64,000 nucleotides of DNA from Dipylidium caninum (lineage: Eukaryota > Platyhelminthes > Cestoda > Cyclophyllidea > Dipylidiidae): assembly GCA_017562135.1 (NCBI GenBank), contig QEYB01001179.1, positions 717,001 to 781,000 of the forward strand. Reading direction: 5' to 3'. Positions 50,632 to 63,714 of the stretch are shown piece after piece; the stretch's first letter is position 1, and every line of letters starts with the position of its first letter. A model generated the notes under the pieces. It searched no databases and was not told the DNA's origin. It saw only the letters and a list, made by a program, of their open reading frames with translations. Position numbers and translations under genes: made by a program.

Positions 50632-53046
50632 CTGAAGTGGGAGGGCAGAAAGGTGAAGAAGAGATGTGGCCAGACGGGAGAAAGTTGTTTAGAATCGGAA
50701 AGAGCCACAGCCAGCGACCCGAGCGTGAGGACAGACTTTGTGCCCACCTCCTCACCACTTCAATGAGGTCACGGCAAAAGGAAGTCAACACACACCGCTG
50801 CGTAGTCCCACACAACGGCAAAATCAAAGCATCTAAGCGAGAATGACGCCGGGGAAAGTGGAAAGCCCCCCAAAATTGCGACCACTGTTTAAAGAGCATG
50901 GCAGAGGAAAGCTCGTCACACGCGATCTCGCACGCAATGCCGAGAGATTTTGAAGTAGTCTGCGATGGAGAAAATGGCAGGCGAAAGCAACGAAAAGGGA
51001 GAAATTATGTTAGGCTAGTCGGGCACGAGAGAAAAAACGGGAATTTGGTTACAGGGCAAAAATTACCCTTACGGCCCCTCTACCTCTCCCCCCCCCCGAA
51101 CGACGCCACACAGGGCGGCACGAAGGGTGAAAATGGAGAGCAAAACAAATCACCTGCATTGCGGAAAGTACATGGAACAGAATAAACAGTGGATATAACA
51201 CCAGGAACGATGTTGACGGAAGTACATTGTGTGACAAAGTCTTCGTTCAGCACAGGGAAATGCCCTAAACCGGCTGGCACCATAGGAGATGCTCCTGATG
51301 CTTACGTGAAATTAGCGGGTTTAATGTGATGGCTCTTATGTCTCCGCTTTCTGCAAAATCCCAACGGCAGAGAAATACAAACAGACTCCCTCCGGGTAGA
51401 CCTAGGTTTCATGAAAAACAGTGGATTTTGCAGAAATAAGTTTAAAACAGTTAAAAGGGAAATGGAGGAGGAATTTATTAAGTGCTCGCCTTGGCACATT
51501 CAGGCCTATGAAACTTCCAAGAAGTATCGCCAAGCCATCTCATTAGTTCGCGGTGTGAAAGGAGGCCGGGGAGAAAGAAGAGCCAAACTGAGGAGGTGTT
51601 TCCAAGGCCTCGGAACACTTGTGAGCAATGAAAAAGGAGGCACCAACGAGGATGGGGAGGTCGAATTGGCTCTCTTAACATCGCCTCAACGTGTCCAGTT
51701 TCTACATTACTCAATTTGGTTGTTTTATTTCCTATTTCTCTCCCTGTGTCGGTACTGACAGCAGCCGACGACACTTCGACCGACTCGTGTCGCCTCTTAC
51801 CTCAACTTTCCTCACCAGCGCTACCGATGGAGCTGCTTGAGCAGCGAGACTTGAGAGCCTGAGGGGCCACAAAACTGGATACAACATCGCATGAATGGTT
51901 CCGGGGAGACTGCGACCCATTATCACATCGTTAGAAGTACCATACTACGGGAAGGAAACTCTGACTGATAGTCGACTCGCAACAGGGGCACCGGTCCCTC
52001 GCTGAGCGCACCAGCTAGACGATCGGAGTGCAAAACGAGTGTAGTCGTCAAGGCGAGCGAGGGGGGGAAAGGGGAGAGAAGAGCGAGTTGAAGAAAGGCG
52101 GACCGCACTACTGGCGCCGTATGCCCAGACGGTGGAAGCGACGGCCGCACGTCGCCGTGACCATCTCGGTCACGAGCTGGGGGCCGGGAGCGATTTCTTC
52201 CGCTACAGCAAATGCAAAGCCGATACTACATTTTTGTAGGTCCCTAAATGCTCAAAATTTTAGTAGTCTTCTATTTCAGAAATAATGGCTTTCTTCTATT
52301 CATGAAGGGGAATTTTGCCAAAACGTATTGAAGTGTAGCACCTTCCTGACTCCCGTAAACGTAAACTGGAATCAGGAAAGTAAAGGAGCCACTGAGTTGG
52401 TGACCTTGTCGAGGTTCGCGGAAGGCGTCAACGAACCCTTCGGTCGACGGAGGGGGGAAAGGCGCGCTCCATTCCCACCGCTCCTACAACTGTAAAAAAT
52501 GGTTCCCCAAAAGTGGACAAAATTGCCTCAGTCTCTGTCGTGAGACGTGGTGGGTGGAGTCTGGCCTAAATGCCATGTAGCTCAAAACACCGGAACGCTT
52601 CTCGCAAGTCCGAGGCATGGTTTGCATGCGAGGCGGACAACTTCGTGGGTAACAGACACAACAACGCGTGCAAGACAATGAGAGTGAGGAAATGATATCG
52701 AAGCCGGGACGAAATAATATTAGTGAATATTTAAGATAAAGACTACGGACCCAAAAAGTGTAAATAACGAGAGGCACAACGAGCACCGTGTAAGTAAGCA
52801 CAAAATCTGTCATGCACACATGAGCAAGTGCGAATAAAACAGAAAACAAGGAGTAGAGAAGGAGAGGATGGAGCGCCGGTTTATTTCACGGTACAATTTG
52901 GGATAGCAGCGAGTGTGCTCAATGGGTACTAAAAAGGCGTGGAGGTATGGAGGATGGAAGACATAAAACAAGCCTGATGGATACAGGCTTGGTGAGTGCA
53001 AGCGTTTTCTCAGACGGTGAGAAATGGCAACTGTACATGACATCTA
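50632..53046. other. Spacer between SAM carriers B and C
   Basis: About 2.4 kb of medium-GC DNA. The missing 5' exon of copy B should lie in its left part, but no candidate could be supported. Several 60-120 codon frames on both strands (for example 51411-51758 +) show no domain. Confidence 0.55.
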
Positions 53047-56000
53047 CTAATTGTCAAGAGTCAGTCGAGCGAGCCACATGAGCCTGGTGATGTCGTAGAG
53101 GCCGAGAAAGATGGCGCCACCGAAGGACATGATACACACCCGAGGCAGTACACCGGCAAATAGGCTGAAATTTCCAAAGAAAAGAAGTGACTTAGGGGGT
53201 AATTAACAAGGCAAGTTTAGTACAATGGAACAGATAAGCACATGACTAAACCAGTCAGCTGTCTACTCCCTAGCCGTAGCTACAGTCAGCCTTCGTGGTG
53301 GGCGTTTATTCCCCTCTGAAGACGAGTCTGGCGTGGTTTTAGCGGCCCCTCAAGTGACCAAATGGAATGCAAAAAAGACCACCACTTGAGTCACAGAGGC
53401 AGGGTAGTTTGACTAGAGGTAGGCCTACTTGGGCACCACACTGAAGCGGACTGTGGTTAACCCAATTACAGTTTACACGAGGTGTCACTTGAGGCTCCAC
53501 TTCAATAAATGACTCAAGGAAGTTCTGCCAATGCTTCGCCGAGGCACTTACAATTTTCATTATATTTGAGTGCGGCGGCACGAAATAGGATGTAAATTTG
53601 TGAAAGAATAGTGGCAATAAAACAAAAGATATGGACCGATCCCTTGGGACGTTTTGTGGGTTTTGCTCCCTACCCTTAAAGCGTTTTTGAAGCCCTGAAA
53701 GAATATTTCCACTTGATTCGGCCAGAATCGGATGCAACACGTATGAAGCAGCAGGACGAAGACATCGAAAGGTGACTTTGCCGAGGTGACCTCGGAATTT
53801 GCATCTCTGTGGAAAGTGATAGCTGAATAGGAACTGCTCGTCAATGCGGGGGGGGGGTGAGCTGAGAGCAGTCACATGTAGAAATCACACAACTGTGTTC
53901 CTTTTAAGAAGGACTTCGCACCTGGTTAACTGGTGGATCCACGGGAGTTGAGCAAACATGTGCCACATTGGCTAGTCAATGCCTACTGCACTTGCGTCAA
54001 ATGCAGCCTACAGATTCCTTCTTTCATAAGTGCACGAAGATGCTACTTTAAATGGTAGGCAGAAAATCTGTCGACACGGGGTGAGGTGTTGACGGCTGTT
54101 GTGGTGCAAGTAGAAGTGGATGTTATAACGGAGTAGGCGCAGCTCCGTTATAAAACCCTAGTGAGCGTCCACACCTCAAAGACACAAGTAGGTGGACTCC
54201 CATCTCTGTCTTGGTGCGTTTCTCCCGAACACCAGATGGGGTTGGCCCAGGATACGGTAAACAGAACTGCTCAATCCCTAAGAGTTTAGCTTGGTTCACA
54301 ACCGAATAGAACCCAAGCGATGACATTCTATTTCACAGGCAGGCAAGACTACACCGAAGTGGATCGCCTAGGTTCATTTTTAAAATGCTAATCCAAACAA
54401 CTCGGGGAGACGGAGAGAGGGAGGAGGCAGCTGAGATCAGAGGAGAAAAAGACTCGCAATAGTTTGGTCGGTAATAGCCGGGTTCAAGAAAAAGCTGTCT
54501 GATCACGACTGAGTTGCAATGCCTCTATAAGTGCAAGTGTGTCACAGGTCACGAGGGCGGGTCAAAGTTAATTTGCAGGAAAAGTACATGGTTGCGTGAG
54601 GTGCACATGCTTTCCCACAACAACACCGAGACACAATAGCGGAGGGAACGGAGGAACATCAGAACAAGAATTATAACATACCCAGGAACGCCACCTTCTT
54701 GGTAAATTGTTCTCAGAGCTACCAAGACGTTTCCCGAGGCAAGAGGAGAGTCCTTCTGAAAAGAAAAAAAGGAAAAAGGCTTTTAATAGAACACGTTTTT
54801 GCACGCTTGGCAAATAAAGGGATGTTCGCACGAAAAAAAAACTGGCAGTATATAAACATAGCAGAAAAGTGGACTGGTCTACGAGTGAAAGCACGCCAGT
54901 TAGCATTCAGTCCTCATACCTAAGTGAGAAGGAAGAATAAATCCTTACATTGAAAACGGTTTTACCGCCGACACTGTTGGTGCGACTCTATCAGTTTCGT
55001 AAACTAACCAAAAAGAGGAGAAATCGAGGAGTTAGGGTTGACTTGTAGTACCTCCTGCCATCACTTTTCTAAAATAAAAAGGTCGCGGTGTCCAGCGTTG
55101 TTGAATGTATCACTTATTTAGTGTGTTGACGAGACCGGACAGAAGACGTCCAATACAGCCTCTCCCCCCACCCACCACCTTCTAATGATGAGGGTGAAGA
55201 TGGTGTAAACAACACAAACATACGTGCACATGCACCTGTCATTAGCCCACATTACATAATTTAGGCCTGCATATACTTCACTTAAGCTATTTCAACGGAT
55301 GCACAGATCCGGGACGGTAATATCACACAAGGGGACAAAATTTTGATCTAATCGTGTGTTTACGAAAATGAACACATTAGTGGAAAAAGGAGAGAAATAA
55401 ACAAGAAGCTTCCCGTCTACAGTCACGATCTGCAAGGAAAAAAATTGGTCGTAAGGGCTATTCTCAACGAATGCATCTCACGAGTTGGCCACTCTCTTAT
55501 GCTTAACTCTTGGATTTTAACTAGGCGGGGGGTTAGATTTCGTCGACACGGCCGACTATGAAATACAAACATTCGTCCAATCAGATGGAGCTTTCCTACC
55601 ACTTTCTACCGATTCCTAAACCACAGTAGGGGTCAATTCAGCATAACAAAGACGCTGAAGCAGGAGAACTGCATAGGCGGAACATTTAGATGGACGAGGA
55701 TGTAGGTTCAAAAAACTCTCTTTTCTCCTTGTGGATATGACTAGAGGCACTACGGTTGACGAAGTGTTACACCTCTGCGAGACGAAAGAAGACCAGTAGT
55801 ACTCAGATAAGCGGTGTGCAAAATGTCAAGTTGATGTTAAACTATTAATTCGGTCTTAATCTCTCAAGAGAGTAAGCAGACGGAAGTAGAGTTAGACCAT
55901 AATGTTAGACTGTTCCTCAAAAAGGTGGTGAAATATCGACGAAGGAGATCGATGAAACACAACCTCGTCGTGGTGAAAAGAACGAAAAATGACAGCGAGA

Positions 56001-57693
56001 AGGAGGATGGGATATATCGACTGGCAATGGCAATATGAACGGAGATGGGAAAAAAGGGCTCACCTCAGCCAACATGATCCGTGTCTTGGCCACATCCATA
56101 GGTGTGGTGCAGGTGCCTCCAATGGCTCCAGCGAGAGCTCCGCATATGCCATATTGTGCCTTAGTTAGGCTACTCTTTTCCCTCCCCCTGGTACGAGATT
56201 CCTCTTCAACCTCCACGGTAAAGAGACCAGAGTTCAGAAGCCGCTGCCTATTGTACTTTTCCATAACATTCTGCAAGAATTAAAGGAGAGAGAGAGTAGG
56301 AGATGGACCCACTATAAGATACGGTCTAGATGTCCGTATGCAGTCACATTGAACAGAGGTAAAAAAACGTACTCATCTAGGGCACTTGTGTACTTTAAGA
56401 CGGTATAGCAAGACCAGAGTTTCATTAAAAGGTTACATTTTCAAAAATTAATTTAAGACATTTAAAGAGGGAAGGAAGAATGAATTTCATAAGCACCTAC
56501 ATCAGTACACCGTGAATGAATACAAACGCATGCAATTCTGACTTTTCCATTCTTCCGACAAGAGATTAAATAAAAGTCAGGTAATGACAAAAATAAATGT
56601 GGAATTCAAGAGTTTTCATTCGGCTATGTGCAACAGTACTGCTTCTACAGCATCATTCCAAAAAATCTAAACAAGTTTTCTACATGCATATAAAAGATGG
56701 ACAGATCTAACTGGTTCACAACCTAGGGTCAAATTTTAACGCAATAAACGCATTGTGGTGAGGTAAGGAATCAAGAAAGCATATCAACGTAAGGGCATAA
56801 ATTATGAAATCTGACCAAGACACGAGGATGTGCGAAGAATTCAAATGCAATTAACATAGTTGCATCGATAAAGAGGTTAGGGATGAAATTCCGGACAATA
56901 AAACAAACATTCCGCATAAATTAAGCCAATTTGACTTTACCTTCAGAAACTCCCAGGTGGGGTATTGAATTATGCAGAAGGGAAAGCCTCGAGAAACTTG
57001 ACTCACATAGCCACGATAGAGACCACGCCAGCCCTAAATACAATAGGAGATTCAGTCCCAATTTGGGTTCATAGAATAGCCAAAATTGGTAGAAGACGCA
57101 CCTCTGATTTTAAGCTCTGGGAGAGTACAATTCGGGCATTAAGAGAAGGCTGGTTTTGGGTTCGCTGTTTTACTGTTTCAACAGGGACCCGGAATATACA
57201 CGCGACCTAAGGTAATATAAATGAAATAAAAATTGTTGACAATACTTGTTAAATATTTTGGTGAATGTTAGGGCAATAAGGATAGCGTTTTTGAAGGCAG
57301 CATACTATATCACCACTGCAAGCTGAGAGCATTGAGGCCAACCACCACGGTGCCCCTGAAGAGCAGGCAAAGCGCCTCACGGATTCATATGTAAAAAAGA
57401 AGAGAGCCGCTAAAAAAAATTTATGAATAAAGAAAAGGATTGACACAACAAATGAATGAATTTAAATCGCGTGCCTTACCTCCGGGAGCGGAACCGAGGA
57501 TGACGGCAGGAAGACCTGCAAACAGACCAAGGCCGCCGCCACCTTTCCGTATGATTGTATGAGCGGGGCTCTGAAGACGAGTTTTTATGGTATCCATTGG
57601 ATAAACTGCCAAATCGACACAAAAACCAGACGTCGCACCACCCAGTACCGAGGCCAGTAGTTCCCAGCCTGACGATGGAGGAGACGTACTCAT
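53047..57693 (-). CDS. SLC25A26: Mitochondrial SAM carrier, copy C
   Basis: Third SAM-carrier paralog, with the largest introns. Minus-strand exons: 57693-57480, 57409-57306, 57206-57102, 57033-56941, 56270-56064, 54755-54682, 53164-53047 (915 nt, phases agree, 304 residues). All three signatures are intact: [37 protein letters not shown]. Also [20 protein letters not shown] and LFAGVLPRV followed by [13 protein letters not shown]. The loop before the third repeat is longer than in copy A ([20 protein letters not shown]). An intron splits the [11 protein letters not shown] segment at the same place and phase as in copy B. Start ATG (MSTSPPSSG) is the first in frame. It is probably functional. 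Confidence 0.91.
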
Positions 57694-59061
57694 GAGTGTT
57701 TACCCTGTTGAAGACAAGAATGATGCGCCGATGAAAGCGACAGAAACCCAACCTAGTCAGCTTCCAACTCTAAAGACTATGTGGGACGAAAACAATGCAC
57801 GTATGAATCACAACCACCAGATCATAACATGGTTTTGGAATTCGCTTAATCATCCATTTAAGAATCTATTATTTATTGTTCTACAGCATTACAAAGTCAG
57901 ACACCTGCTGCAAAAACCTGAAAAATCTGACACGAACATGCCAGATTTTATAAAAGTTGCCCCCCCCCAAGGTCATTTCTCACAATTCAGCTTGGCCTGC
58001 AGATCTCATTAACTTGGAAATGCCGTGGTATTCTTGTTTTGGGAGCTTACCACATAGCCATGTATAATTTTCGAGGGGGAAACAATTATTTTGCATGTTA
58101 AGAATTGTTACACTTGTTAACTAGCCACCAGCGAAGTATACAAATAGTGACTAAGCAATAGAAAGGTAGCTATTAATTTCTACTTATTCCATGTTTTAGT
58201 CATGGACGATGGCAATGTAGAGGATAGTTCAACCTGCACTAGATCTCTAACCCATAAGAAGCTGCACCTCTCAAAACCATTTGGTAACCGTTGTCAACCT
58301 GATTGGCTTTTGCTTGCTCATTTGGCCTTATTTGACCCTTTCAAATGGCATTCTCACACATACATCCCGCAGATTGCCTTTCAGTCCGTAGTGGAACTAG
58401 AGCTCTCTAGCCCCCATTGTTAGGTCCACATTCTTAGAATTGTCGCTATCGACATTATGTTCTGTGAGATATGGGAGGTATAAGACATCGATTATTCATT
58501 TCCCATGCTTTAAGTAATGTACTGCATCAGCATTTTAATGCCAATCATTTTGACGATGCACAAGGAGCAACCCTGTCAGTACATTGCAGTATATAAGTCG
58601 GCATTCATATTTTTAGCACTATGCACAAGCTGCAACATGGTTCAGGCAAAGTTTAGTAGATCCTTCCAAAAAGACTAAAATTTTGTACCAGCCAACCATA
58701 TTTTCTACATTTTTAAACATAAAAAGCTAAACATGTACAAAGTTTTAGGTTTTGGAAATTCCACACCGCACCGATGGGCTCACGTTATTCTCGATCTATA
58801 ATAAATCATGGAAAATATAGCTTTAGATCGCACCTAAATAAGTTTTCCCTACTACTTTACTTGAGTTCATAATCAGTGGCATTTAAGAGGAATCATATTG
58901 TCATGAAAATGACCTGGTGATTAAGAAATGGCCGCAGATAATGCAATAATTTTAATAGTCGCTTGCATTGAGCGCACTTTTCCTAGCTGTAATTCTATGT
59001 TTTAACCACAATCTTGATAAATAGGCAAAATATGGAAACTCAAAGCCATGAATTGCTCACT
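57694..59061. other. Intergenic, SAM carrier C to orphan gene 1
   Basis: About 1.4 kb, AT-rich. Plus-strand frames at 57692-58012 and 58202-58423 show nothing recognisable and lack splice support. Confidence 0.6.
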
Positions 59062-60322
59062 TCAATTTGGGGTGCATCGACCTTCGGAGGAGGCTGAAGA
59101 CCTTGTCGAGGGTTGCGACGTTCGAAAAATCCGCCTCAACATTTCGTGTCTTTGCCTTCTCATCTCCTGCCTCATGCTAATCCTTCTTCGGTTCCCGTCC
59201 CAAGATACATATTTCCTACCCTGATTTCTCATATTCTGGGACAGTGTGACTTGTTCCGCTGTTTCAGCTTGCATTTCTGTCTCCATCTCATCAACCCATG
59301 TTTCTATGTGGCGCTTTCGTTGGCGGTTAGCGTTACATTGACAAGGCCTATTAGTGAAGTAGAAAGACATAATCCGGATTATTTCGAGCCTACCTCCGTA
59401 GAATGTTATCAATCTTCTCCGCATCATCGTCTCCATCATCTTCGTCATCCCCCTCTTCCTCCTCTTCATTTACTTGGGGAAATGAATTTCTATTCTGATG
59501 TACGTCTCCAACCTCACCACTCTTGGGCGAAATTTCACTTCTATTCTCGTTGTGCGATGCAACACATTTTCTCAAACTCAACTCTTCCCTGTCTTTCACA
59601 CTCTCCTGCCAACAGAAATCGCGTTTTTCGACACACTTTTTCTTAGGTGTGGGTGACCTCATCATTCCAACACTACGTTGTACTATCCAGAGGTCTTCAT
59701 CACTCCAACCTTCGCCTCTACCAGTAGCGGCTAACATGAGACAGACACATGTTTCTGTCACTGCCATGCTACTCCTCACGGGGTCGATGTTCTTACTTAG
59801 ACGACCCGAGTCCCAGAAGTAGTAGAGGGTGGGGAAGTGCTCCGAGTACCCGCCCGCTTCTTGATCGCGCAAATCTGATATGCTAAGTGATTTTAGGCTC
59901 TCCTGTTGGCTTTCAGAATTCCTAGAATCCGCTCTTTGCGTCAAAGGCGAAGGTCCACATAGAATCAGCATAAGGGAGACACGATTGTTAGAAACTCGAA
60001 ACCACATGTCACCATTTGCAGGCTTTTGCGACGGTTGGACGGAAGTCCAAACGTTTGATGATGTGATGATGGCAGTAGAAGTGAAGGATCGTTGTGGAGA
60101 TTTTAGAAGGAAACTCCAAGTAGGCTCGGGTTCTTCCGCGAAGGAATATGGCGAGGTGCAACAAAATATGAAGGCACTTAGCCATGTGTGACGGTGTGGA
60201 ATGGGATAGGGTTTGTGGAGGCTGGGAAATGTGAGCCGGATAAAGAGGCAGCGAGCCTTGTTGTTCATCCTCGCCGTCTCTACCTTTGTCGGAGGATCAA
60301 AGTGAATCTGGTAGGTGGACAT
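59062..60322 (-). CDS. Orphan paralog 1, unknown function
   Basis: Two minus-strand exons, 60322-59394 and 59347-59062, with a 46-nt intron (1215 nt, 404 residues). I do not recognise the family. It is homologous to the gene at 62704-63714: HFDPPT near residue 6, NGDMWFRVSNNRVSLMLI in the middle, and YYFWDSGRL followed by GEGWSDEDL. The first exon then runs into an acidic tract (EEEEEGDDEDDGDDD). The second exon is Arg/Gln/Glu-rich with repeated RRQ-type motifs, suggesting a basic helical tail. No signal peptide or membrane segment is evident, so probably intracellular. Start at MSTYQIHF is chosen because the paralog starts in the same place relative to HF.PPT; the frame is open further upstream but without ATG. 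Confidence 0.72.
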
Positions 60323-61635
60323 AACGCGTGTAAACGTGTTTGAACTAAGCGCCCAACGAAAGTATTGATTGAGGTTATGGTGACATTCGCGCCCCTTCTT
60401 TTTCCGTTCTCCTATCACGTGGGAAAGGAGTTAATAAGGGGGGGGGGGGATATCAGAACTCAAATTAAAATGGCCTGCGCTACTTAATTATCGTAATGTA
60501 TTTCAGTAGGGCCTACCAAAAGCATTTGTTAACCTGAATGAGGACGTCTTTCTCACTCCATATGGCGGTTATACCCAATCACTTCAATGGCCATTACACG
60601 TTACATAGCCAACTCGTGAGTTTTGGGAATGATAGTCCCAACTCTTCTATCTAAGTAGATCGTGTCTTTGAGGTATTCTGTCAGTCTTATGCACGCAATG
60701 TTAGCTTTCATCATAACCCTCCTGTAAGGCGTTTCTCAGTCAAGGCTACTGGAGAACCGTTTAATATTTCCCTCACCAGGCAGCGAATACGCGTTTACCT
60801 CCATTTGAGTAAATAGCGCTCACATGTTTCGCGACAGTGGAACAATTTCATTGGACAAAAATAGGCCAATGAAAGGGCGAAACCAATAAGATTTCAGGAC
60901 CACCCGACAATTTGCAATCTCCCCGTGCACACTGCTAATTTGTTAGGCGCAAATGTAACGGGCTTCATCTAAATTGAATAAAATTCAAACATAATTTACA
61001 CTGGACGTCGATACTCCGATATATGCCCTGCGTATCGGCAATGTCGTCAAACTTCCAGACTTTCTGTGCAGTGAGATTTAAAGTGGTTGACATTGTCAAA
61101 AAACTAAAGCAAAGTGTCATTGCATTCCGTTGAATGCGACGAAGACTCTTCATAATCTTCACATTGGCACACAGAATGTCATAATGACGAGTGTCGTCTA
61201 GCCTTTACCACAGAATACACCACTCGAGATTAAATGACATTTTCTGACTAAAGCGTAAAAGCGCTTGACACAAAAAAATGAGGCCACTGTTATGCTAGCT
61301 CGAAAGACCCAAACAGCAATTTAAATCACACCAACTGACTCGGAAACGCCAACATGTCGACCATAATGGATGCAGTCGTCTTACACTGCGTCAAGTTGGT
61401 AAGCAGCATTGGGGAGCGGTCGAAGTTCCCGAAGTCCAAACAAAATTTGTCTTATGCCTGGCACAAACGTGGACCATTGCATGTGTTTTAAACTGCAGAT
61501 CACATCAATACCCCTCAAAGCGTTGAACAAAAAGCATTCGTATTCCAAGATGGTAGAAGTCGAGGTGGAAGAAATTGGGGCGAGAGGAGAGTGAGTTGGG
61601 AGAGTGGAGGGTAGGACAAAGAAGGAGGAGGAGAG
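60323..61635. other. Intergenic, between orphan genes
   Basis: About 1.3 kb. Contains a G-run of about 12 near 60438. Small frames on both strands show no domain. Confidence 0.6.
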
Positions 61636-61988
61636 TCACTTCTTTCTACCCGACTCACGATGGTGAGGGGGGGAGTTCTTCAGTCCTCCGCTTTTGGTTC
61701 CGCCCTTGCCGAGGATGATGTCGAGAACACGAGCCCACTCCTCTCTGTTCATCGCCTCGACGCGAGCCTGTAGCGCACGAAATTCCGCCTTGCCGACTTG
61801 CTCACGCACACCCAAGCAGTAGTGACAACGTTCACTGGCACTGCATCCTCGCTCCACGGCCGAACCGCCGGCGGTGGCCGTTGAAACGTGGACCACCTCA
61901 CGGATGTCCGTACAACTGGTCGATTTCTCGAGGCTTTTGGGCACTTCTTGGTCCTGCTTTGCCTCTTCCGTCCCCTTCGCCTCCTGTT
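61636..61988 (-). CDS. Orphan C-terminal exon, unknown gene
   Basis: A single minus-strand exon bounded at its 5' end by acceptor CTTTCAG and ending in a stop at 61636 (118 codons with the split first codon, phase 1). The start of the coding frame is Gln/Glu/Lys-rich (EQEAKGTEEAKQDQEVPKSL). A cysteine cluster follows (CSASERCHYCLGV), then a helix-like stretch (NREEWARVLDIILGKGG) and a basic tail. I do not recognise it. No upstream exon was found in the 700 bp before orphan gene 2, and its phase does not match a donor in that gene. It may belong to a small separate gene. Confidence 0.4.
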
Positions 61989-62703
61989 CTGAAAGTCACA
62001 TTGTAATTGGTTGAAAAAGTTAATTTCTCAAGGTGGACTTCGCGTGGAACACCACGATTTCCCTTTTCAGAGAAAGGACGAGGAGTCGCAGTTAATTTGA
62101 ACTCGTAACTGATAAACATGGACATGTAAAGAGAAGAAAAACGTATTTACACCTCTTTTTTTAGCCAATCAAAAAAGAGCACTTCACAATGTGCACTCTT
62201 CCCTTCACCAGAGTATGTTTGCAAAAATCGCTTCCCACAGTAATTGGCGTTCCAGTTATTCTTCTTTTTTTTCTACTCACCGACTCTACATGGCCGAAAG
62301 TTAAAGCTGACACGATTAGTCTTTCCAAGAGCAGTGAAATGAATGCGGGAGAGGCTCCTGTCGCGCCACTTCCAAACATGCCAACTGGCCAATCACACGT
62401 GAGATGGCGATGTGAGGGGTGGCGGGTGGTGGCGGTTAAGTGACAGAGCGGACACGCCTGAACGTGCACAATGCCTAACGGGAAGCGCTAAAAGAAGACA
62501 GAACGACGCGAATAACTGGAAAGTGCTCAGGAGGGGGTCCAACTCCCTCTTTCGCCCTCACCCCCTCCCCTTCCCGCCTCCCCTGGTCACCCTCGGGTTC
62601 GGTTAACCGCCCAATCATCTGTGCCAGGTTCGCCTAAACACCAACCGGCCGGGGAGTCTTCAGGATGAGGCCAGAATGGAGTGGAAGCGGACGGGGTTGT
62701 TGG
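61989..62703. other. Intergenic, downstream of orphan gene 2
   Basis: No supported gene. Overlapping frames on both strands at 62161-62469 show no clear domain; one could hold the missing upstream exon of the 61636-61988 fragment. Confidence 0.5.
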
Positions 62704-63714
62704 TTAAGATAATGAATCCGCGCGTGAACGCCTCAAGACCTGTTTTACCCTGCGTCGAAACCCACCCAGGGGCGTGTTCTCCACGTCCCTCTTCGGCGCA
62801 TCCGCACAAACCACCTCAGCCTCCTCAAGGGGATGAGTATTGGTGTCGAGAGAGGGTCTGCGTTGAAGGCCAACTCCACCACCCTCCGCAGTTTGCGTCT
62901 TCCCTCCCCTCTCCCCGTTCTCCTCCCTTTCCACTCCGACTTCCGCATTTGTCTGCTCAGCAAACACTGGTTCATCCGGTGAGTTATTGTTCTCAGAGAT
63001 CATGTCACCGGCGGGGCAACCGCGGTTTTCAACCTCCATGGGTGGAGCCTTCATCATCTCCGCGTCCCCTGATTTGGCGCCCTGTTCTGCATCCACAGTC
63101 TCCACAGCCCTCGATTGTCCTTGCGCTTCCTCTTCCTGGGGCATGCTTCGAAGGTCTTCTGCATCATCCTCCGTCCACGCCTCGCCGCCAGACGCCAAAC
63201 GGAGGTAGACATGGTCATCCTTGATGAGGAATTCACTGCTCTGTGCGTTCAAGGTCCTTGTCATGCGGCCCGAGTCCCAGTAGTAGTAGCGAGTGACCGG
63301 AAGTCCCGCCTGATTTGAGGCCTTCCCTCCGTCCTGGGCAGAGACCTTCTCTTTTTGCAGGGAGATCACCATGACACTGATTCTTTGTCTGAAAATTCGA
63401 AGCCACATCTCGCCGTTAGTTGGCCTCTTCTCCGAGGGGACAGCAATCCACACGCCTGAGCGCAAACCACTGGACGACTGCTTCTCATCCACCAATTTGG
63501 TCCAAGTGGAGTTGGGAAAAGAGGAGGGGATCTTGGGCGGGCGGAAACAGGAGGTGAGGCAAGTCCTTCGTCGGGGGTACTCAATGGTTGGCAACTGCGG
63601 TCGAGACCTCCTCACACCGGGGAATTGGAGTTGTACAAGGAGAATTTCACCTTTACGGACACGTTCCACGTGGATTTCTGTGGGCGGTGCGAAGTGGACG
63701 CAGTCGAAAGCCAT
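62704..63714 (-). CDS. Orphan paralog 2, unknown function
   Basis: An uninterrupted minus-strand frame of 336 residues. It shares with orphan gene 1 the start region (HFAPPTEIHVERVRKGEILL), a middle block (GVWIAVPSEKRPTNGEMWLR) and RYYYWDSGRM followed by GGEAWTEDD. The C-terminal third is low-complexity, rich in Glu/Ala/Asn/Pro, ending in a basic segment (FRRRVKQVLRRSRADSLS). No signal peptide or membrane segment is seen. The ordered part is probably a beta-rich domain of about 200 residues (inference from alternating hydrophobic strands). ATG at 63714 lies just before the conserved block. A 3' intron is possible at CGACGCAGG|GTAAAA, which would change the tail. Confidence 0.7.
   Translation of the reverse strand: MAFDCVHFAPPTEIHVERVRKGEILLVQLQFPGVRRSRPQLPTIEYPRRRTCLTSCFRPPKIPSSFPNSTWTKLVDEKQSSSGLRSGVWIAVPSEKRPTNGEMWLRIFRQRISVMVISLQKEKVSAQDGGKASNQAGLPVTRYYYWDSGRMTRTLNAQSSEFLIKDDHVYLRLASGGEAWTEDDAEDLRSMPQEEEAQGQSRAVETVDAEQGAKSGDAEMMKAPPMEVENRGCPAGDMISENNNSPDEPVFAEQTNAEVGVEREENGERGGKTQTAEGGGVGLQRRPSLDTNTHPLEEAEVVCADAPKRDVENTPLGGFRRRVKQVLRRSRADSLS

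Noticed and set aside
59113..59822. Plus-strand frames of 99 and 177 codons
   Set aside because: Lie opposite orphan gene 1, whose paralog supports the minus strand.
62189..62443. Plus-strand frame with a hydrophobic segment resembling a signal peptide
   Set aside because: No domain, overlaps an open minus frame, no promoter or splice support.
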